From NCBI GenBank assembly GCA_903813345.2, contig CAIIXF020000001.1, forward strand, positions 53,959,885-54,023,884: a stretch of 64,000 nucleotides of DNA. The letters run 5' to 3'. A program made the translations under genes and the position numbers. The stretch is from Owenia fusiformis (taxonomy: Eukaryota > Annelida > Polychaeta > Sabellida > Oweniidae). How positions within the stretch are numbered: position 1 is the stretch's first letter; every line of letters starts with the position of its first letter. Below the pieces are notes generated by a model. It saw only the letters and a list, made by a program, of their open reading frames with translations. It was not told the origin of the DNA and did no database searches. Positions 12,159 to 27,100 of this stretch are shown here, one piece after another.

Positions 12159-15100
12159 CTAAAAGTGAAAGGAATTTTTAGATATAATATACATCTTCGA
12201 TGAGTTAAAATATGCTTGGAGTACAGTAATCTTACATTGAGAAAATTAAACCGAAACAGCAGAAAAGAACACGCTATCAAATTTACAGAACACAAACTGA
12301 ACAATATCCCGCCCTTGATTAGTTTTAAGTTGGAGTGAAATGGGTCCAAATGGCAGTCAGCTTCCCAAATGGTCAATTGTAATAACTCAAATCTACCAGA
12401 CCCATGTCTTGAAGAATCTGCACATGGCTGTCCCAAAATAACTCCGCAAATATTGGGAGACACAAAAATACAACACATGGATTGATGTTATGACATCTTC
12501 ACTGTACTTGATACAATAAACTAAGGTTTATGGCTTTTCGGCCATTAATTTGCGATGCTGATAAAATACCAAATTAAAAATATCCTCCCTTAGAATACCA
12601 GCAGTCAATAGGCAAAAACACCTTGGTCCTTAAATAAAAATTGCATTCCCTTTAGGGCAAAAAAGGACATCTAAAATGAGTTGGATTTTTCATGTCATCC
12701 TATTATAAAAATGGCAGCATTTGGTGGGCTCACATGGTAAAAAAGCTCATTTTTACAAAATGGGGTAAAAGTAGGAGCTGGGGGGGGGGGGGGGGTCTGG
12801 GACCAATGATATAAATTACCAATATAGAGCTCCATATGAATATGAGCAGTAGGTCAGAAGAAGAGCCATTTTCATTTGTCCAAAAGTTCTTGACAGAAGG
12901 ATGGACATGGACAGACAAGTATATTATCCTAAAATAATTTTCCATCAATAATTCTAAGATTTTTTCCTTGGAACAGACTGACATCAAAGTTTGGGTCAAT
13001 AAAATATCACAGTGGTTGTTTGTCAATATATGTATAAAAAATTTGGAAGATATTAGCAAGGAATTAACTAAATATACTGTAAAAACAGTTTTTAAGTGAA
13101 ATCAGGACCACCAAGATATTCTAACCACATTAATGTATAACAGTGAAACAAGAACATGTGAACAAAAACAACCTCAAGACCCTACCCTCAACCCAAGCCT
13201 ACCCCTCAAGACATCATGCTTGTAGTAGAGTCAGGACAAACATTTTCCTCTTTTATATTGACTGAAGAGGAAATATCACCCCATCTGAAAGTATATGATT
13301 TGTATGTGACACCCTCAAAAATCAGTAGATTTATTATCCCATGATTTCAAACAAAATTTCACCTCATTTCTCCCTATTCATTTGAAAAACCTGTGACATT
13401 TGACTTAGGATTTCAAGAAAAGTGCTGGTATATCTTACTTATTCCCATAAAAGCTTACAACAGATTATAAACAAATGTTTTATATAATGATACAGTAAAA
13501 CCTGACCTAGAGAGGGAACACCATTCTGTAAAGAACACAACAAAGAACAGTTTACCCATCTTAATAACCTGAACTTTCCCCGTCAACTTATATGATAATG
13601 GACTCTCACTGTAAGGTACACCAATCTACTGGGAACAAGGAGGTTCTTAAAGCAAATTTTGAAAATTTCATAGTCCACAAGGAGCACACAGTTGATTAAA
13701 CAATATATCCTATTGTTTTTTTAAAAGAAAAACTATGTGATTATTTTAGGGACCTTTTCCTCATGACTAAGCTCATCATTATTGTCATAATCTTGCCACC
13801 TACCCTGGGATGACAGCCCTCAGGTCCAGACCAACGTATCCTTCATTGGTTAGCTCACTGGCATTGGTAGGGTTTGAACAATATTTCCCAAAACAGTCAA
13901 GTTTCGGTATATTTGGGAAGAGAGTACTTAACGTAGGTAGATCACTGATTCTGTCTGCCAAAGAACGGATGGCAAAGTCTTTCGCAGCAAATGGTGCAAG
14001 GTTCCAAACCTTTTTTTCAGCTGTAAAAAAGCAAAACAGAAACTAATGATTTATTTTCAGCATTTTCTCATGAAGTCAGATTTGAAATATGGTACATACA
14101 CACTCAATCTGAGGTTTATGGTATTGCACGGTACCATTCAGTACCATATTGTATGGTACTGATGTGGACTAGCTGTGTTCCTCCTAATGCCGTGTAAACA
14201 TGGTAAATGGTTCAAAAAAATCTGCAGAAGCACCATAGTGTACCAGTTGTTAGTCTTTACTCAAAATCAAATATTGTGTACATTATGTATGTACAAATCA
14301 ATTTCTGAATCACCAAAATTGAAATTCAAGAAGATTTGCTTAATTATTCTTTGATTAAGTTGCCAAGTAACAATATGATATAGTATTGAGTTGATGCAGT
14401 GCCAGCAGTTTAGTGAGGGGGAGAAAAAGACTTCGAAAATCACTTGACTTGAAAGCCTTGATTTCACAGAATCTAGTTTCCCCTCTTTGACCAATGAATA
14501 TCCCCCACTTTGTATTTGAAGGGAATGAGGGGGGAGTGAGTGCAAGACACAGCTGGCAACAGAGAAACTTAATACAACACTTCACTTACAAGTTTGTGGG
14601 TCATCTGCCACCCAAGCTATTGTAACGCCACCTAGTGAGCCCTCACTGAACCTCAGCAGGAATGTCCCGCATTTCTGTTGCATCAACAACTCTGCAGCTC
14701 TCTCACGACTTACAAACCCCAGGACTAGGCTGCAATATAGAAGCAATTTAAAATTGAAAGTACTGATTTCCACAAAAACAATCAATTTTTTGTCAGTCCC
14801 AAGAAGTGGCGATATGTATATTGATATAGCTTTTGAGGGACTAGCATTTGTTTGTAACATTTTCCAGATGATGATTTTTTGTCCTACATTCCTTCTTTAT
14901 TATAACAACTTAACCAAATTTTATAAATATATCAACAATTTGTTTTCTTACACATCGAGTTGTGAACTGAATGAATGATCACAAACTGAAATTGGTAAGA
15001 GCCATTCATAAAGCTTCTAATTTTACAATGCAATCCTTGGAAGAAAAAAACTTTAAGATGCACTTTTATATCTATACCTTATAAAAAGACTACCATACAT

Positions 15101-18100
15101 ATGTAGAGTGTAAAAGAGAAAGACTAGCAAACTCACTTATCGTTCCAAGGTCCCTTGAGGTACTCCTTGGTTAGTTTGATGATGTTATAGATCCATTCCC
15201 AGAAGGTGAAAGCCTTTGTTGGGACTTGTTCCTGTAATATAGCACATCATTAATCCCTAATACAAAACATGTAGGGGAACATCTAGAAGGAAGACTGAAA
15301 CAACTTAGGGATGATGTCAGCTGTTTAGAAATAAGTTAATATCATTTAATTAGGGCATGGGAAAATATCATTTTCATAAGTTGATGAGATTTTTCACTCA
15401 CCAACATGAAGAGGAGAGTCCCACTTCTTATTTAGAGTGAATGATCAGAAGACAATGCTAACTGACATCTATTCCTTCTTTCATCCCTACAAAATGTAGA
15501 TCTGCATACCTTATTGAATTGAGACCAGCTGATTAGCTGATTTGAGTAGTCGTCCACATGCACCCCCGGAAGAAGCTTTTGCGCCAAGTAATGGAAACCT
15601 TCTGGCGTGATAGGACTTCCTGTTTGGGATGTAAACTTTGTGTTAATCATCTGGGTCAGTTGGCTATATTTAACTTTCTCAGGAACAGCAAATGGAATTC
15701 TGCCCTACAATAGAATAGTATACATTTTAAGTAGCATTCACAATAGCTCAAAATGTACATTGCTCGTGTGTGCTCAATGTTTTTAGCATGAAGAATTGTG
15801 ACCTGGTTCCATAAATGTGATACTGTATTTCCAGATTCATAAATGCTTTGTAACCATACTAATATTTTGCTCAAAATATTCTGTACAAGCCAAAATAACA
15901 AAACCTTTTCTGACTCACATAAACAAATAAATAGTACCATGGGTACTGGGCTCCCATGGGAAGGTTTCAATACATTGAATATTTTTTCTGCAATAAAAGT
16001 GTCGGCCATATAGATACAAGGAGAGCTTTTGAGATGCCACTTAAGAGACTTGAATACTTTATATTGAAACATTTTATAAGTGAAACCATTTCAATTGTCA
16101 TGGAGGATTTTGAATTTGCTACCAATGTGCTGACAGACAGACAGACAGACAAGTCAGCAATTACAATAGCTCACAGTTGTGAGGTCAAAATATGATTACT
16201 TCTAAGAGAATTACTTACTGGTTCTGCAAAGGCGTTGTCCCAGAGAACGGTTGCCATGGCGTTACACTCTTGATTACCATGTACAATGACAGCAACAGGT
16301 AAAGACAGTGTCTGCAAACAATAATCATGATTAATTCATAATATCACCAGTAAAATCTAAGATGGGTAGAATATGAGTTTTTGCTACCAAGTTGACTATA
16401 ATCTCACATACAGTATAAGTAAGTTGTTCATAGTTGTATACGTGATAAGAATCAGTCTAGAACATTATAACAGGTGAGTAGACAGTGCTATGCTAGACAC
16501 GCAAATTTGGTGCCACAGGCCAAACATTACCTGCGATTTTAACACCTACAAGTTAGTTTCCATATTGAGATATCTTGTTTTGACTTACCCAGACTTTGAA
16601 GACTAGTTCGCCAGCCCCAACAGTGAATGAAGACTGGAATAGAATAGAGAACTTCTCCTCAGTGACTGCCTCCGTGCCTCGCCTATCTGCTCTCTTGATC
16701 CTACGTAGAGACTACAAATACACAACACAACACAAAGGATTAGAATGTGCAGGATCTTGTTGAGGTCAATTATCACTTGTGTTAAGACAACAGATCTTTA
16801 AAAGTAATCATATATGCTGGTCAACCTTCATGAGTGACCAAAGGCTAGTAGATATCCATAATTTACACCCAGAAAATTTTTCAGATTGCACTGATTTTGG
16901 TAACATAAAAAAGATGAGACTCCAAATATCTTCCACTTGACAGCAAGGTGAATAGATGGATTTGGGCCACTAACTTTTGAATTTATAACACAGATTTGTG
17001 TTCAAATGGACAAACAAAAAGACAAAACACCCACCATGTTTCTGAATGCAATGCTGAGTTGTTGGGTTGCTTGATTATATTCCATGGTGCCCTGTGAGTT
17101 TAGGATCTCACCACTATTTTCACCACTGATGTTGCTATCATTCCTCAAGAGAGCCTTGGCCTGTTCCTCACTGAAACCAACAACACATAACTCTATGCAT
17201 ACATATCAGCATTCATAACTGTTTTGATGAATTATCTCTAAAATGGTTTATTAGTTATGACACTTGGTACCTTGTATTACATTTTTGGCATTAGTTGTGC
17301 ATTAGTTCAGTGTCTGATGTCCTAAATACTACAGTCAAACATAAATGCTAGTTTATATTAGAAAACACAATAACTTTTGCTAAATGAACTCTTTAAAGAT
17401 GAACACTTCAGTAAGATGAACATTTTTGTCGTATGAGTGTCCTTGTAAAATTTAAACTTTCATAAAATTGTCTTGTCATTCAGACATTCATAGCCAATTG
17501 TGTATATGATTAACTTAAATTGGAGAGGAACACCTTGTAAGATATTCACACATACAGTTAAGCAAGGTGTGTCTGATTCCAACCAATCCAAACACACTAT
17601 TTCATATAACTACATTGCATTATATAACCAACAACAATCCATCCAAGGTCATTTGTTGAAGAGTTGTTTCAAGATGACAACTTGACTCTTCAGATTGAAA
17701 TTGATACTTTGCCAACTTGACCGCTGCAAAACGTTTCATTAAAAATATGTTCTTTTAGTGATTTTGTATCTTATAGGGGATTACGTTGAAAATATTTTGC
17801 AATGTGTGGAAACAATTGAAGCCCATGACTCAATGCATTGTTGCTGATTCATTCCACTCAGATGTTGTTTCCTAAACTTAGCACTTAATTCTCCGATAGA
17901 AACAACTTTTTCAAGAATGATCAGTCCACAATGAGGTGAGTCCAGGGCTCAAATCCTTAAATCAATAACTTTTAATGCTCACCATTGTTATTTTTTATTC
18001 CAAGTAATTACACTCATTAACATTCCATGACATGGCTTTTCATGCACTCTTTTTTCAAATGTTGACCTTATTGCTTTCTGATTATACCAGATTAATGTTT

Positions 18101-21100
18101 TCCACAAATTAATATTTAATTGATATGGAATATGGAATTGATAAATGAGAAAAGTCATTCTTCAAAAAGAATGTCAAATGAATATGTTGGTATCATATGC
18201 CAGACATTTACAATACAAGACATTACAACTGTCACAACATTTTGGTTAAAAAACTCCATAAATTTACTAGCGAGAATAAATTGTTACTCGCTATTAGGAT
18301 AAATTGTTATTTTTTAGGACATTTCGCAGCTTATCAGGATAAAACTGTTACTTATTATATTCACCATTTTTAATTTTTCAGGGAAAATATGTTATAATGG
18401 AATAAGAGGTGTTACTTGTCCAACATTTAACAGCATGCAGAACACAATAGCAGATAGCTGAACTTTTTTATCAACACTATCGGGGAGAGAGAGAGTCAAA
18501 TGCACACCCCAAAAGAAGACCTCTGCAATGATTAATTTAACAACATGCATCTGTATTGTAGTGAGATCCACAGTCTGTCTCTTGGAGTAACATATGCCCT
18601 CTCAAGCATTAAATAAAGAGAGACTCCTTAAATCAGAATGGACTGGTTTAAATTCCTGGAAGTTTGCATTAATTGAGGCTTCCTATAGACAGAATGAGGG
18701 GTATATTATATGTACTGAATTGTTCAGACAAGACTTGCTTGTATATTATCAAGCAATTGTAATATGTTGGGGAATTTCTGGATAGAACAAAAGGCATTAA
18801 GGGGTAAGGTGGATGGTGAGGCCTAAAATTATGAGTGCCATAAAAATTTACATGAACATGATTTCCTTATTTTCACTTAAAGGTCAAGATTCGAAAAATA
18901 ATATTCATCATAAAACATCATCTCCTAGGCCCAAGCCTTTACATATACATATACTATGACAAAGTCAGGCAGCTTTTAGTTATGCATTTTCAAAAATCTT
19001 TCAATTATCTATGCCAATCACAAGGCAGAATTTCCAATCATTTTAGAAGTTTTTTGTTGTTGTTTGAGCACACATTTTATTTACTGATTAATAATTGTCA
19101 ACAAATATCATTCAAAGGGCATAGACCATTATGCAGTGAAAGAAAGTTGTTTGGAATTATATTGTATAATGCAACAGATAAAATGCAACACAGTACAATA
19201 CAACAAATCACAATGGTACAGAGTACAATGCACCATTGTAGAATAACAGCATGCACCTTATAGTCATAATTTGCGACTTTTAAAAGCATTTTTTTTTCAA
19301 AATCCAAAACAATCAGAAATTCATAGAAGCATAACACACAGACTGGAATACCATGGTGCCCAATATAAGTGTATCCTTCCTCACAAAGACCGCAAAAGGC
19401 TGCTGGGACTGAAACACCCCCTGATACCACAAAGCAGGGCAGAATACATATCTAAAGCAACAGAGTTACCTTCTGAAGGATAAAAGCCAGGACTTATCTA
19501 GTTCACTTAACTATATTCACGTTGAACTCCATTAAACTTACTTTATAATAGAGGCTTTTACGGCTGGTGGATTCATATGCACATTAAGGTTTCCCCCGAC
19601 CAGCAAACGAACGTTTGACTGAAACCGGGCCTGTGTTTTCAAAACTTGAGGTGGTTGTTTTTCAATGATGAATGTACTGAAAATTGAATAATAAAATAAT
19701 AGCATTGACATCACAATGGATGGACTTACTTAATAATTAATGCTTTTACTGTAGGTGGGTTCATGTGCATGTTGAGATTGCGGCCCACCAGGAGCCGAAC
19801 TGTTGACCCAAACCTGCTCTCTTTCTTGAGTACCTGGGGTGGTTGCTTCTCTATAATAAATGTACTGCAAGCAAAACACATTAGACATACATGAATCACA
19901 GGATGGATCAAATAAAAATAAATGTAGTCAACTAGATGATGTTTCAATTGACTTATTTCAAGACCATACTAGCATTTTTGGGAGAAATTTTTAATTCTGT
20001 GACAAAAGGTTTTCCCTGATTACACAATTAGATTTATATTCAATACAGATATCCTAAATAAAACAATCATCACTATACATATCAAAAAATAAATCAAAAA
20101 CAAATAGATAAAATTAACAAATTACACCATTTTGGGCGCTCATATGGTGATTTCTTATGTCATGCTTATTCTTTCAGTCACAGGTTATCCTCTTTTAATG
20201 TCTTATTTCAGTGGTAATTTTTCTAAAAATAGGTCAAATTTAAAAGTAGAAATTACAAATATATCATGAATAATTAAAACCCATATTATACAATAGGTGA
20301 ATTCAATAGAATAAAATAAAACAAAAGTTTGTCTAAGTCCAACTGCAAAATTTATATAGTGCCCAAAAACCAAAATCTTTGAAGCGGAAACTGATGCTTA
20401 TACTTCATCATCACTACAATATGTTAGAGACTATCTAATTTGGAAACAAAGAGCAAAAAATTCCAAACTTGCATTTGTAATCATAAACGATTCACAAACA
20501 GATGGATGAAAATATTCAAAATTTTGTGAAACTTTTTCCGTGAGATTTCAATTAATTATATTAATTTAGAAAAAAATGATACAATGATATTTGACCCATT
20601 TTCTTATTATGTCTGTCACACTAGTTACATTGCAAATATAACAGTCAAGTATACTAAGGTGCCATTTGAAACATTTAATCATTGTGAAATAGTGTACTGT
20701 TTCAAATGAATATACTTGTCAGCAGACACCTGCAGAGAGGCCTATTTTTAACAGAAGAATGATAAGAGTTAGTGTACCTTGTCACTAAGGAGGAGAGAAG
20801 TCCTGTAATGGTTGTGTTGAGGTTTGGCAGAAGGTCTGGTACATGTGGTGGTATATCTATAGGAAGATGCGCCCGGAGTGATTCCACTTGCTTGATCTGT
20901 TGCCTGTTAGACCAGATTATATCAGCTAAACTTTCACACCTGAAATATTCAGCAGAGAAATTTTATGAAATGATATTGTTTTATATGTGATCCTCAAAGT
21001 CGGTGTTTAATGTGAAATAAATTCAAGCAAAAACATTTTCTTTAACATACAATGTTAGAAAAAGTATCGCTCAAACAATCACATGGGCACGAACCGGCAC

Positions 21101-24100
21101 TTCGCAAAAATTATCCATGTTATAAATTTCATAGAGCCAATCTTACTTGCAGTTACCAGGATGGACAGCAGGTACTATTCATATTTAAATGAGTTTGCCA
21201 TCAAGTTGCAATCAACTCAGTAGCCGGTAGCCGTTATTTCCATTCACGAAAACAAGCTGAGTTGCAATCAAAGCAACATTCCCCGCTAACATGTTTGCCC
21301 AACCTGTATTGTGTGAGACTCACCAGGACTGAAGCTGGTCCAAGTTGCAATCAAACGGTGCCCCATTTCCTGCTAACTGTTGGTGTCTCTTCCACTTAAT
21401 CAGTTCCTCTTCCAAGACTTTGTTCTGAACTTGCTGGAGCTGTTTGAATGTTGCCTCATGTTTGTCTGCCAGGGCCTGCAAGCACACAGACAAAGTAAAG
21501 TGCAATGTATATTATAGCACAAACAAGTAAAATGGCAATTCCATAGTTCTGTTACAATCAAATGAGAGAACAATAGAGCAGTTTTATATCAAATGGCTCA
21601 TCAAGAACTTCAGCTCTATTACATCATCATAGTTTAAAATGTGATAAACATTTGTATCTCATGATTGTGCAAATACAGGCACTTACATCCCCGATCTGCA
21701 CTGTAAAATCATGGTACCGTATGGTACCGTTTGAGTATGGTGCTGTACACTGTTCACGGTACCATTTAAGTATACGGTACTGAAGGTACCATATTTTATG
21801 GTACCGTACAGTACTGTAACCAAAAGGGTATCGTACAGTTCTGTGCAGATCGGCTGTGTAGATCTGAGCAGACTTGGGGGTTTGTATGCAGCTCTGAATA
21901 TCAGTACGGGCCCATAGCCAGCTTTTGCCAAGGGGGTTCATATTTTAGAAAAATTCCAGGGGCACAATTTGGGTCCAAAAATGGCCAAAATCACTTAAAA
22001 ATCAAAATCACTCAAAACGATGAAAGACTGCATGGTTTTGAAAGAATTTTTGGCCAGGGGAGGGATAAGGGCCTGGATGGCTATCAACATTGACACCATC
22101 ATGTTAGGTGTGATACAACATGTAGCAATGGATCGATTTAATATCTAATATATTTTCACATATTTCACATATTTATTCTTCAAGTACATTCACACCCCTT
22201 GGGGTCAAGTACATGTACAAACAAAAAATATAACAATTATAAAGGAAGAAAAAAGAAGACATTTACATAACTACATAACTATTACTATTAATGATGCTGA
22301 TGCATTGGTGCACTAGAGATATAGCTATTGGTACTGGATGTGAATATCTATTTTGCTACATTTATACAGTTTTGATCTTTACCAGACATCAAATAAATAA
22401 ATGGATTTTCTTGTACTGGCATTTTCATTTTAGACAACATTATACTTCTTTGTTTATTATATTTCGCACAGTGAAGGAGATAGTGTTCTTCATTCTCTAT
22501 AATATTGCATGTTTCGCATTTTCTCTCCTCCAGAGGTGTCGGTTTTGGTCTTGTGTAGCGACCGAGTTCAATTTGGAGATTATGTGCACTTATTCTAAGT
22601 TAAGTAAACTCTCTACGTAGGTCAAAACGTTTTATATAATCTAAATAATTTTCATAAGCAAAGTTACTTTTTGAATGTGTCATAAGTTCTTAATTTGTTA
22701 TTGCACTTTCGTTTTTGTGTATCATTAGAGATTTTATTCTTCCAGTATTCATGAAATCGGCTCCTTAGACTTTGCTTGCATTCAGATAATATTTCTGGTG
22801 TTATATCTAGTATTTCTTCAGTATTCATTAATATTTTAATCAATTTTAAGAACAACATACCATGACATGAAATTCTGATTTTTGTGTTGTGAAATGCTTG
22901 ACTAAGTAACAGGTTATCAGAGTTCTGAATATGAGCATAAAAATTACAAATTCTATCAAATATGTTTATAAATAGTGGATACCTCCCAAGTTCTCCATAA
23001 ATAGCCATGTTAGTTGCCCTTTTCCCAACACCTAGAATATGTTTACAAAAAGATATGTTTAACTTCTCAGACAAAATTTTAGATTGCTTGAGGTATGTAT
23101 CTTCTAAGTTGTCAGTTGAGACATTATTGAAAGCATATGGCGCCCAAATTTCGGCACCATACAGACATATTATATTATATATTAATATTTAATAATAGCT
23201 ACATGTACAGTAGTTAGTTACTCAATGCATATGCCTAAGGTATCAGTTCATAGATTTTGTCTCATAATGCCTTATGATGTGAAATAATACTCAAAGTAAT
23301 TAAAATTGGAAATAATCAAAATATCATATATTTTCAAAAGATCATGTTAACTTACTCTATGGCAATCAATAGGGACACCTGTTGCTCATGGTGTTCACTC
23401 ATGGTGATAATTGATATTAACCCACTCATAAAAACTAGAAAACAGCAACTCCACAGAATATCAAATCCCACCGAACAAAACATGGTTTGATAAATAATCC
23501 AGTGGCCATATTGAAAATTCCTTCTCAAGCAAAAGTCCTAGACCCATAAGGCTAGGACCCTATAAAAGTTGAATCAAATCTGTTAACTGGAATTTGAGTT
23601 ATCGCCTGGACACAAGAACAGATGGACGAACGGCCTCTCTATATCCCCCTTGGAATTCATTTGGTTGAATAATGACATTTCTCGAAACTTTCCCAGACCT
23701 CATTATAGTGAATCAAATATTCCCAACAAATGTCAAGACTATTTTAATAATTTATTCGTTATCTATCTGATTTCCAAGCTGAAAGGTACATTACAATCTA
23801 ACTGTCCTTGATAATGCAAAGATACAACGCTTGAATGTAGCTCATGTTGCAAAAATGAGATCTAATTGAGCAAGGTATATATAATCTCCCCACAGCATTT
23901 GAATACTTGATTCAATAAAGTGCATTTTACAGCTATAATAGGCAAGCAACAAGACAGTGAGACAGGTTAATTTCCCCTGGGAACATTACCCTGAAAGGTT
24001 ATCCATAATTTCCAATATAATGCTTACGATTCTCAGGTTAAGTAGTTCTTGTGCCATCCGGCTGAGGTCAATCTCAATTTTCTTCTTCTCATTGCGTAAT

Positions 24101-27100
24101 CTGATCTCCATCTCTTGTCTCTGGGGGCCTGCAGGAATGTTGGATAACTGTGCTGAAATACGCAGAATTTATTCTACTTAGATGAGAAAAACAAGGCAGA
24201 AATGGGAAATCCCACACATAATAACCAGAAAATTACAAAACTTATCCCATATTCACAGATCATGACAATTTTAACCTCTTGAATCCCAAGCTCTAAAATC
24301 TGTTGAAACCAGAGAATTTTTCATTATTGCCACCTTTTGACATTTTACTACATACCTATACAACTTTAGATGCTAACTTAGTAAAATTAGACAGCAAAAA
24401 TCATTTCTTCACATTTTAAAACAATTTTTGTGTAAATTGGATGAAAATTGTTCAAATAAGAGCAATTTTACTGTATAATTTTGTGACAGATTTTCTCGTC
24501 AATCTGGGTTTCAAGGTCATTTCTGAGGTGACGAGAAATCTCTAAGTTATCAAAGCAAAAGAAGATCAATTAACTCTAAACTAAAAGACCTCTTCTGGTC
24601 ATATATCCCGGGTTTATTTTAAAAAAAAATGACCTACTATTTATTCGTACACTTTCTTGATAGTGTATGATGAACTGTTCCTGTTTGTTCTGCAATTCTC
24701 TGAGGTCTTTGTCAGTATCTTGAGTGTACTTGGTAAGTTGTTCAAGCTGCTGGCCTAGAATCCTAGCTGTATCTTGCTGGCCCCCAGATTGACCCTTAAC
24801 ATACAAAAATTATATTACCACGTCCAGAACATTATAATTTACAAAACCTCCTAAATTCAATCTTTTTTCCATGGAAATTATATAGTAAGGAGAAAATAGA
24901 CTCAGGAATTCTGAACTTTAAGAACAAGTGAAGACTGAAGAAATGAATGCAACTTCAAACACTCCTTCCAAGACCCTTTATTACATCCATTTGAAACTCA
25001 CATCACCTTATATATTTTTGGGTATACAGTGTGTGTATTCATTTTTAATACATATAATGGCACGCTAATTCTATAGAAACACCTAGAATATTTTGCTTAA
25101 ATAATTGGAAATTGGATACAGAGATATTTCATTCTCAGTGGAAAAACTTTATAAATAAATTATAGTTTAACTGATATGAATTAAAGTGATAAAATACTTA
25201 CAGATTCATGAAGATGCACCAGACTTGACTCCATTGTGAGACATTTCTTCACAACTTGGACCAAGTTAAGAGGATTTGGACCATACATCTCCTACAACAT
25301 AAATATGATAAATCCTTGTATAACATGGTTAAAGTAGCAATGACACAACCAAAGGGAGGATGAAAGACATGGAGAGTTTAAACCATGGAATAAAAACAGC
25401 TGACGAACCAATGGTGTCTTGTCACTGTCAAAGGTACCAGAAATGAAACTTTATATTTTATTAAACTTCAATCTTGAAAAAGATTTGTGGATACAGATCG
25501 AAAGACTCGATAGGATAAATTGATTTCTCTGAAGAAATGAATAAAGTGTTTGTATAAACTTATCAAGTTTCACTTTCACTTTTTTACTGTCAACACTGTT
25601 TATAGAGCAGTGAAAAAACACAAAAAGGAAAAAATAAAAATGGCAGCATTTTGTATAGTAGGCTCAAACAGTAAAATCTCATGTCAATTTGTGTATTTAC
25701 ACAAGTAACCATTCAATTGGATGTGCATGAAGATATAGTTTTTGTATTAGAAAACTTCTTTTGACTTTTGTAAACCTACCCTAAATGTGCTTTCTATTAT
25801 GTTGAAACTACCCTAAAAGTGGTGCTTATTACACTGAACAATGAACCTACCCTAAATGTGCTGGCTATTTCATTGAGCTTCAGCTTGATGGGGTACATAT
25901 CTGATCCTGCAAACTCTGCAGCCTTTTCCTCTATCTTCATGGTGAGTTGTTCAAGTAGCTGCTTGGCATATTCTTCATACTTGGGGTCATCTTCATCAAT
26001 GTTCTGCCTGCAAATAGTTTTTAATTAATATATAATTAATATTTCTGTACTAGTAGTCAATTCAGGATATTGGGATTATCTCTTGGCCAACATAATATAT
26101 CTACCCTCGGGACCTACGGCCCTCGGGCAGATATATTATAGTGGACTTGGGATAATCCCAATATCCTAAATCTCATATAGGAAAATCTCTATCTATCCCA
26201 TACTAATCTCTGTTCGCATATTGGTTCATTTATGTAACATTCGCATAATTACTGTTAACGTCAATGGAGAAAAAAACGCAGACAATTGCTATCTGTTTGA
26301 TGGTTTAAAGAAGGGAAGGAGCATACATATCCCTGTTTATAATCAAAGATTCAGTTCAGGATATCGGGATTATCTCTTGGCCAATATAATATACATGTAT
26401 CTACCCTCGGAACCTATGCCCCTCAAGCAGATATATTATATTGGCCTCAGGATAATCCCTACATCCTGAACCTCATATAGGATACTATATATCTTGTGAA
26501 AATCTGTTACCACTAAGGTAGGCAATCCTAATATTCCGGTAAAATCTGCTTTATTCGTACATTTAACTGCACTTATCCAGTAAAAGAATCACACTCTGTG
26601 GTAAAATCTGAGTTGTATTACTGCCCCCATATCATATTTGATTAAAAGACTGCTATGAATGCAAGATAATATAATATCCTTGGCTTCATTCATATAATAC
26701 TTCAAACCATTTGAAGATAAACACAACCTCACAAGAAGCACCACAGTTTATTTGTAACATTTCTGCAGCTTATAAGTGCATGTACTGGATATTACTTTTG
26801 GTCATTTTAACAGTAAAAACAATTACATTTTACATTGGACGAGGTGTGAAGAAAAATGACCATAAATCCCAAAAATGCATTGGCGTCAGAAGGGGGAGGG
26901 CGTTGGGGGCGACCACCCCCCCCCTTTCCCAGAAACCGAGCCTCGAATTGAAAGCTCTTTAAAGCTAATTAAAGTCAAAATGATACTTTGTCGTTATCTA
27001 GTCTACATCAAGCATAGAAGATCTCATTTCTCATATTATACTTAATTCTATACCATAGTTTCTCAGAAACCCATGTAAATACTTTGAAGAATAAGTGCAA

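Noticed and set aside
12730-13059. 109-codon frame on -
   Set aside because: Lies in STAT intron 15 across a poly-G tract, with no recognisable domain.
23355-23407. Possible extra STAT mini-exon on - (reads [11 protein letters not shown] before gtaagt)
   Set aside because: Exon 5 already joins exon 6 without a gap relative to STAT5, and no good acceptor precedes it; the upstream frame meets TGA.
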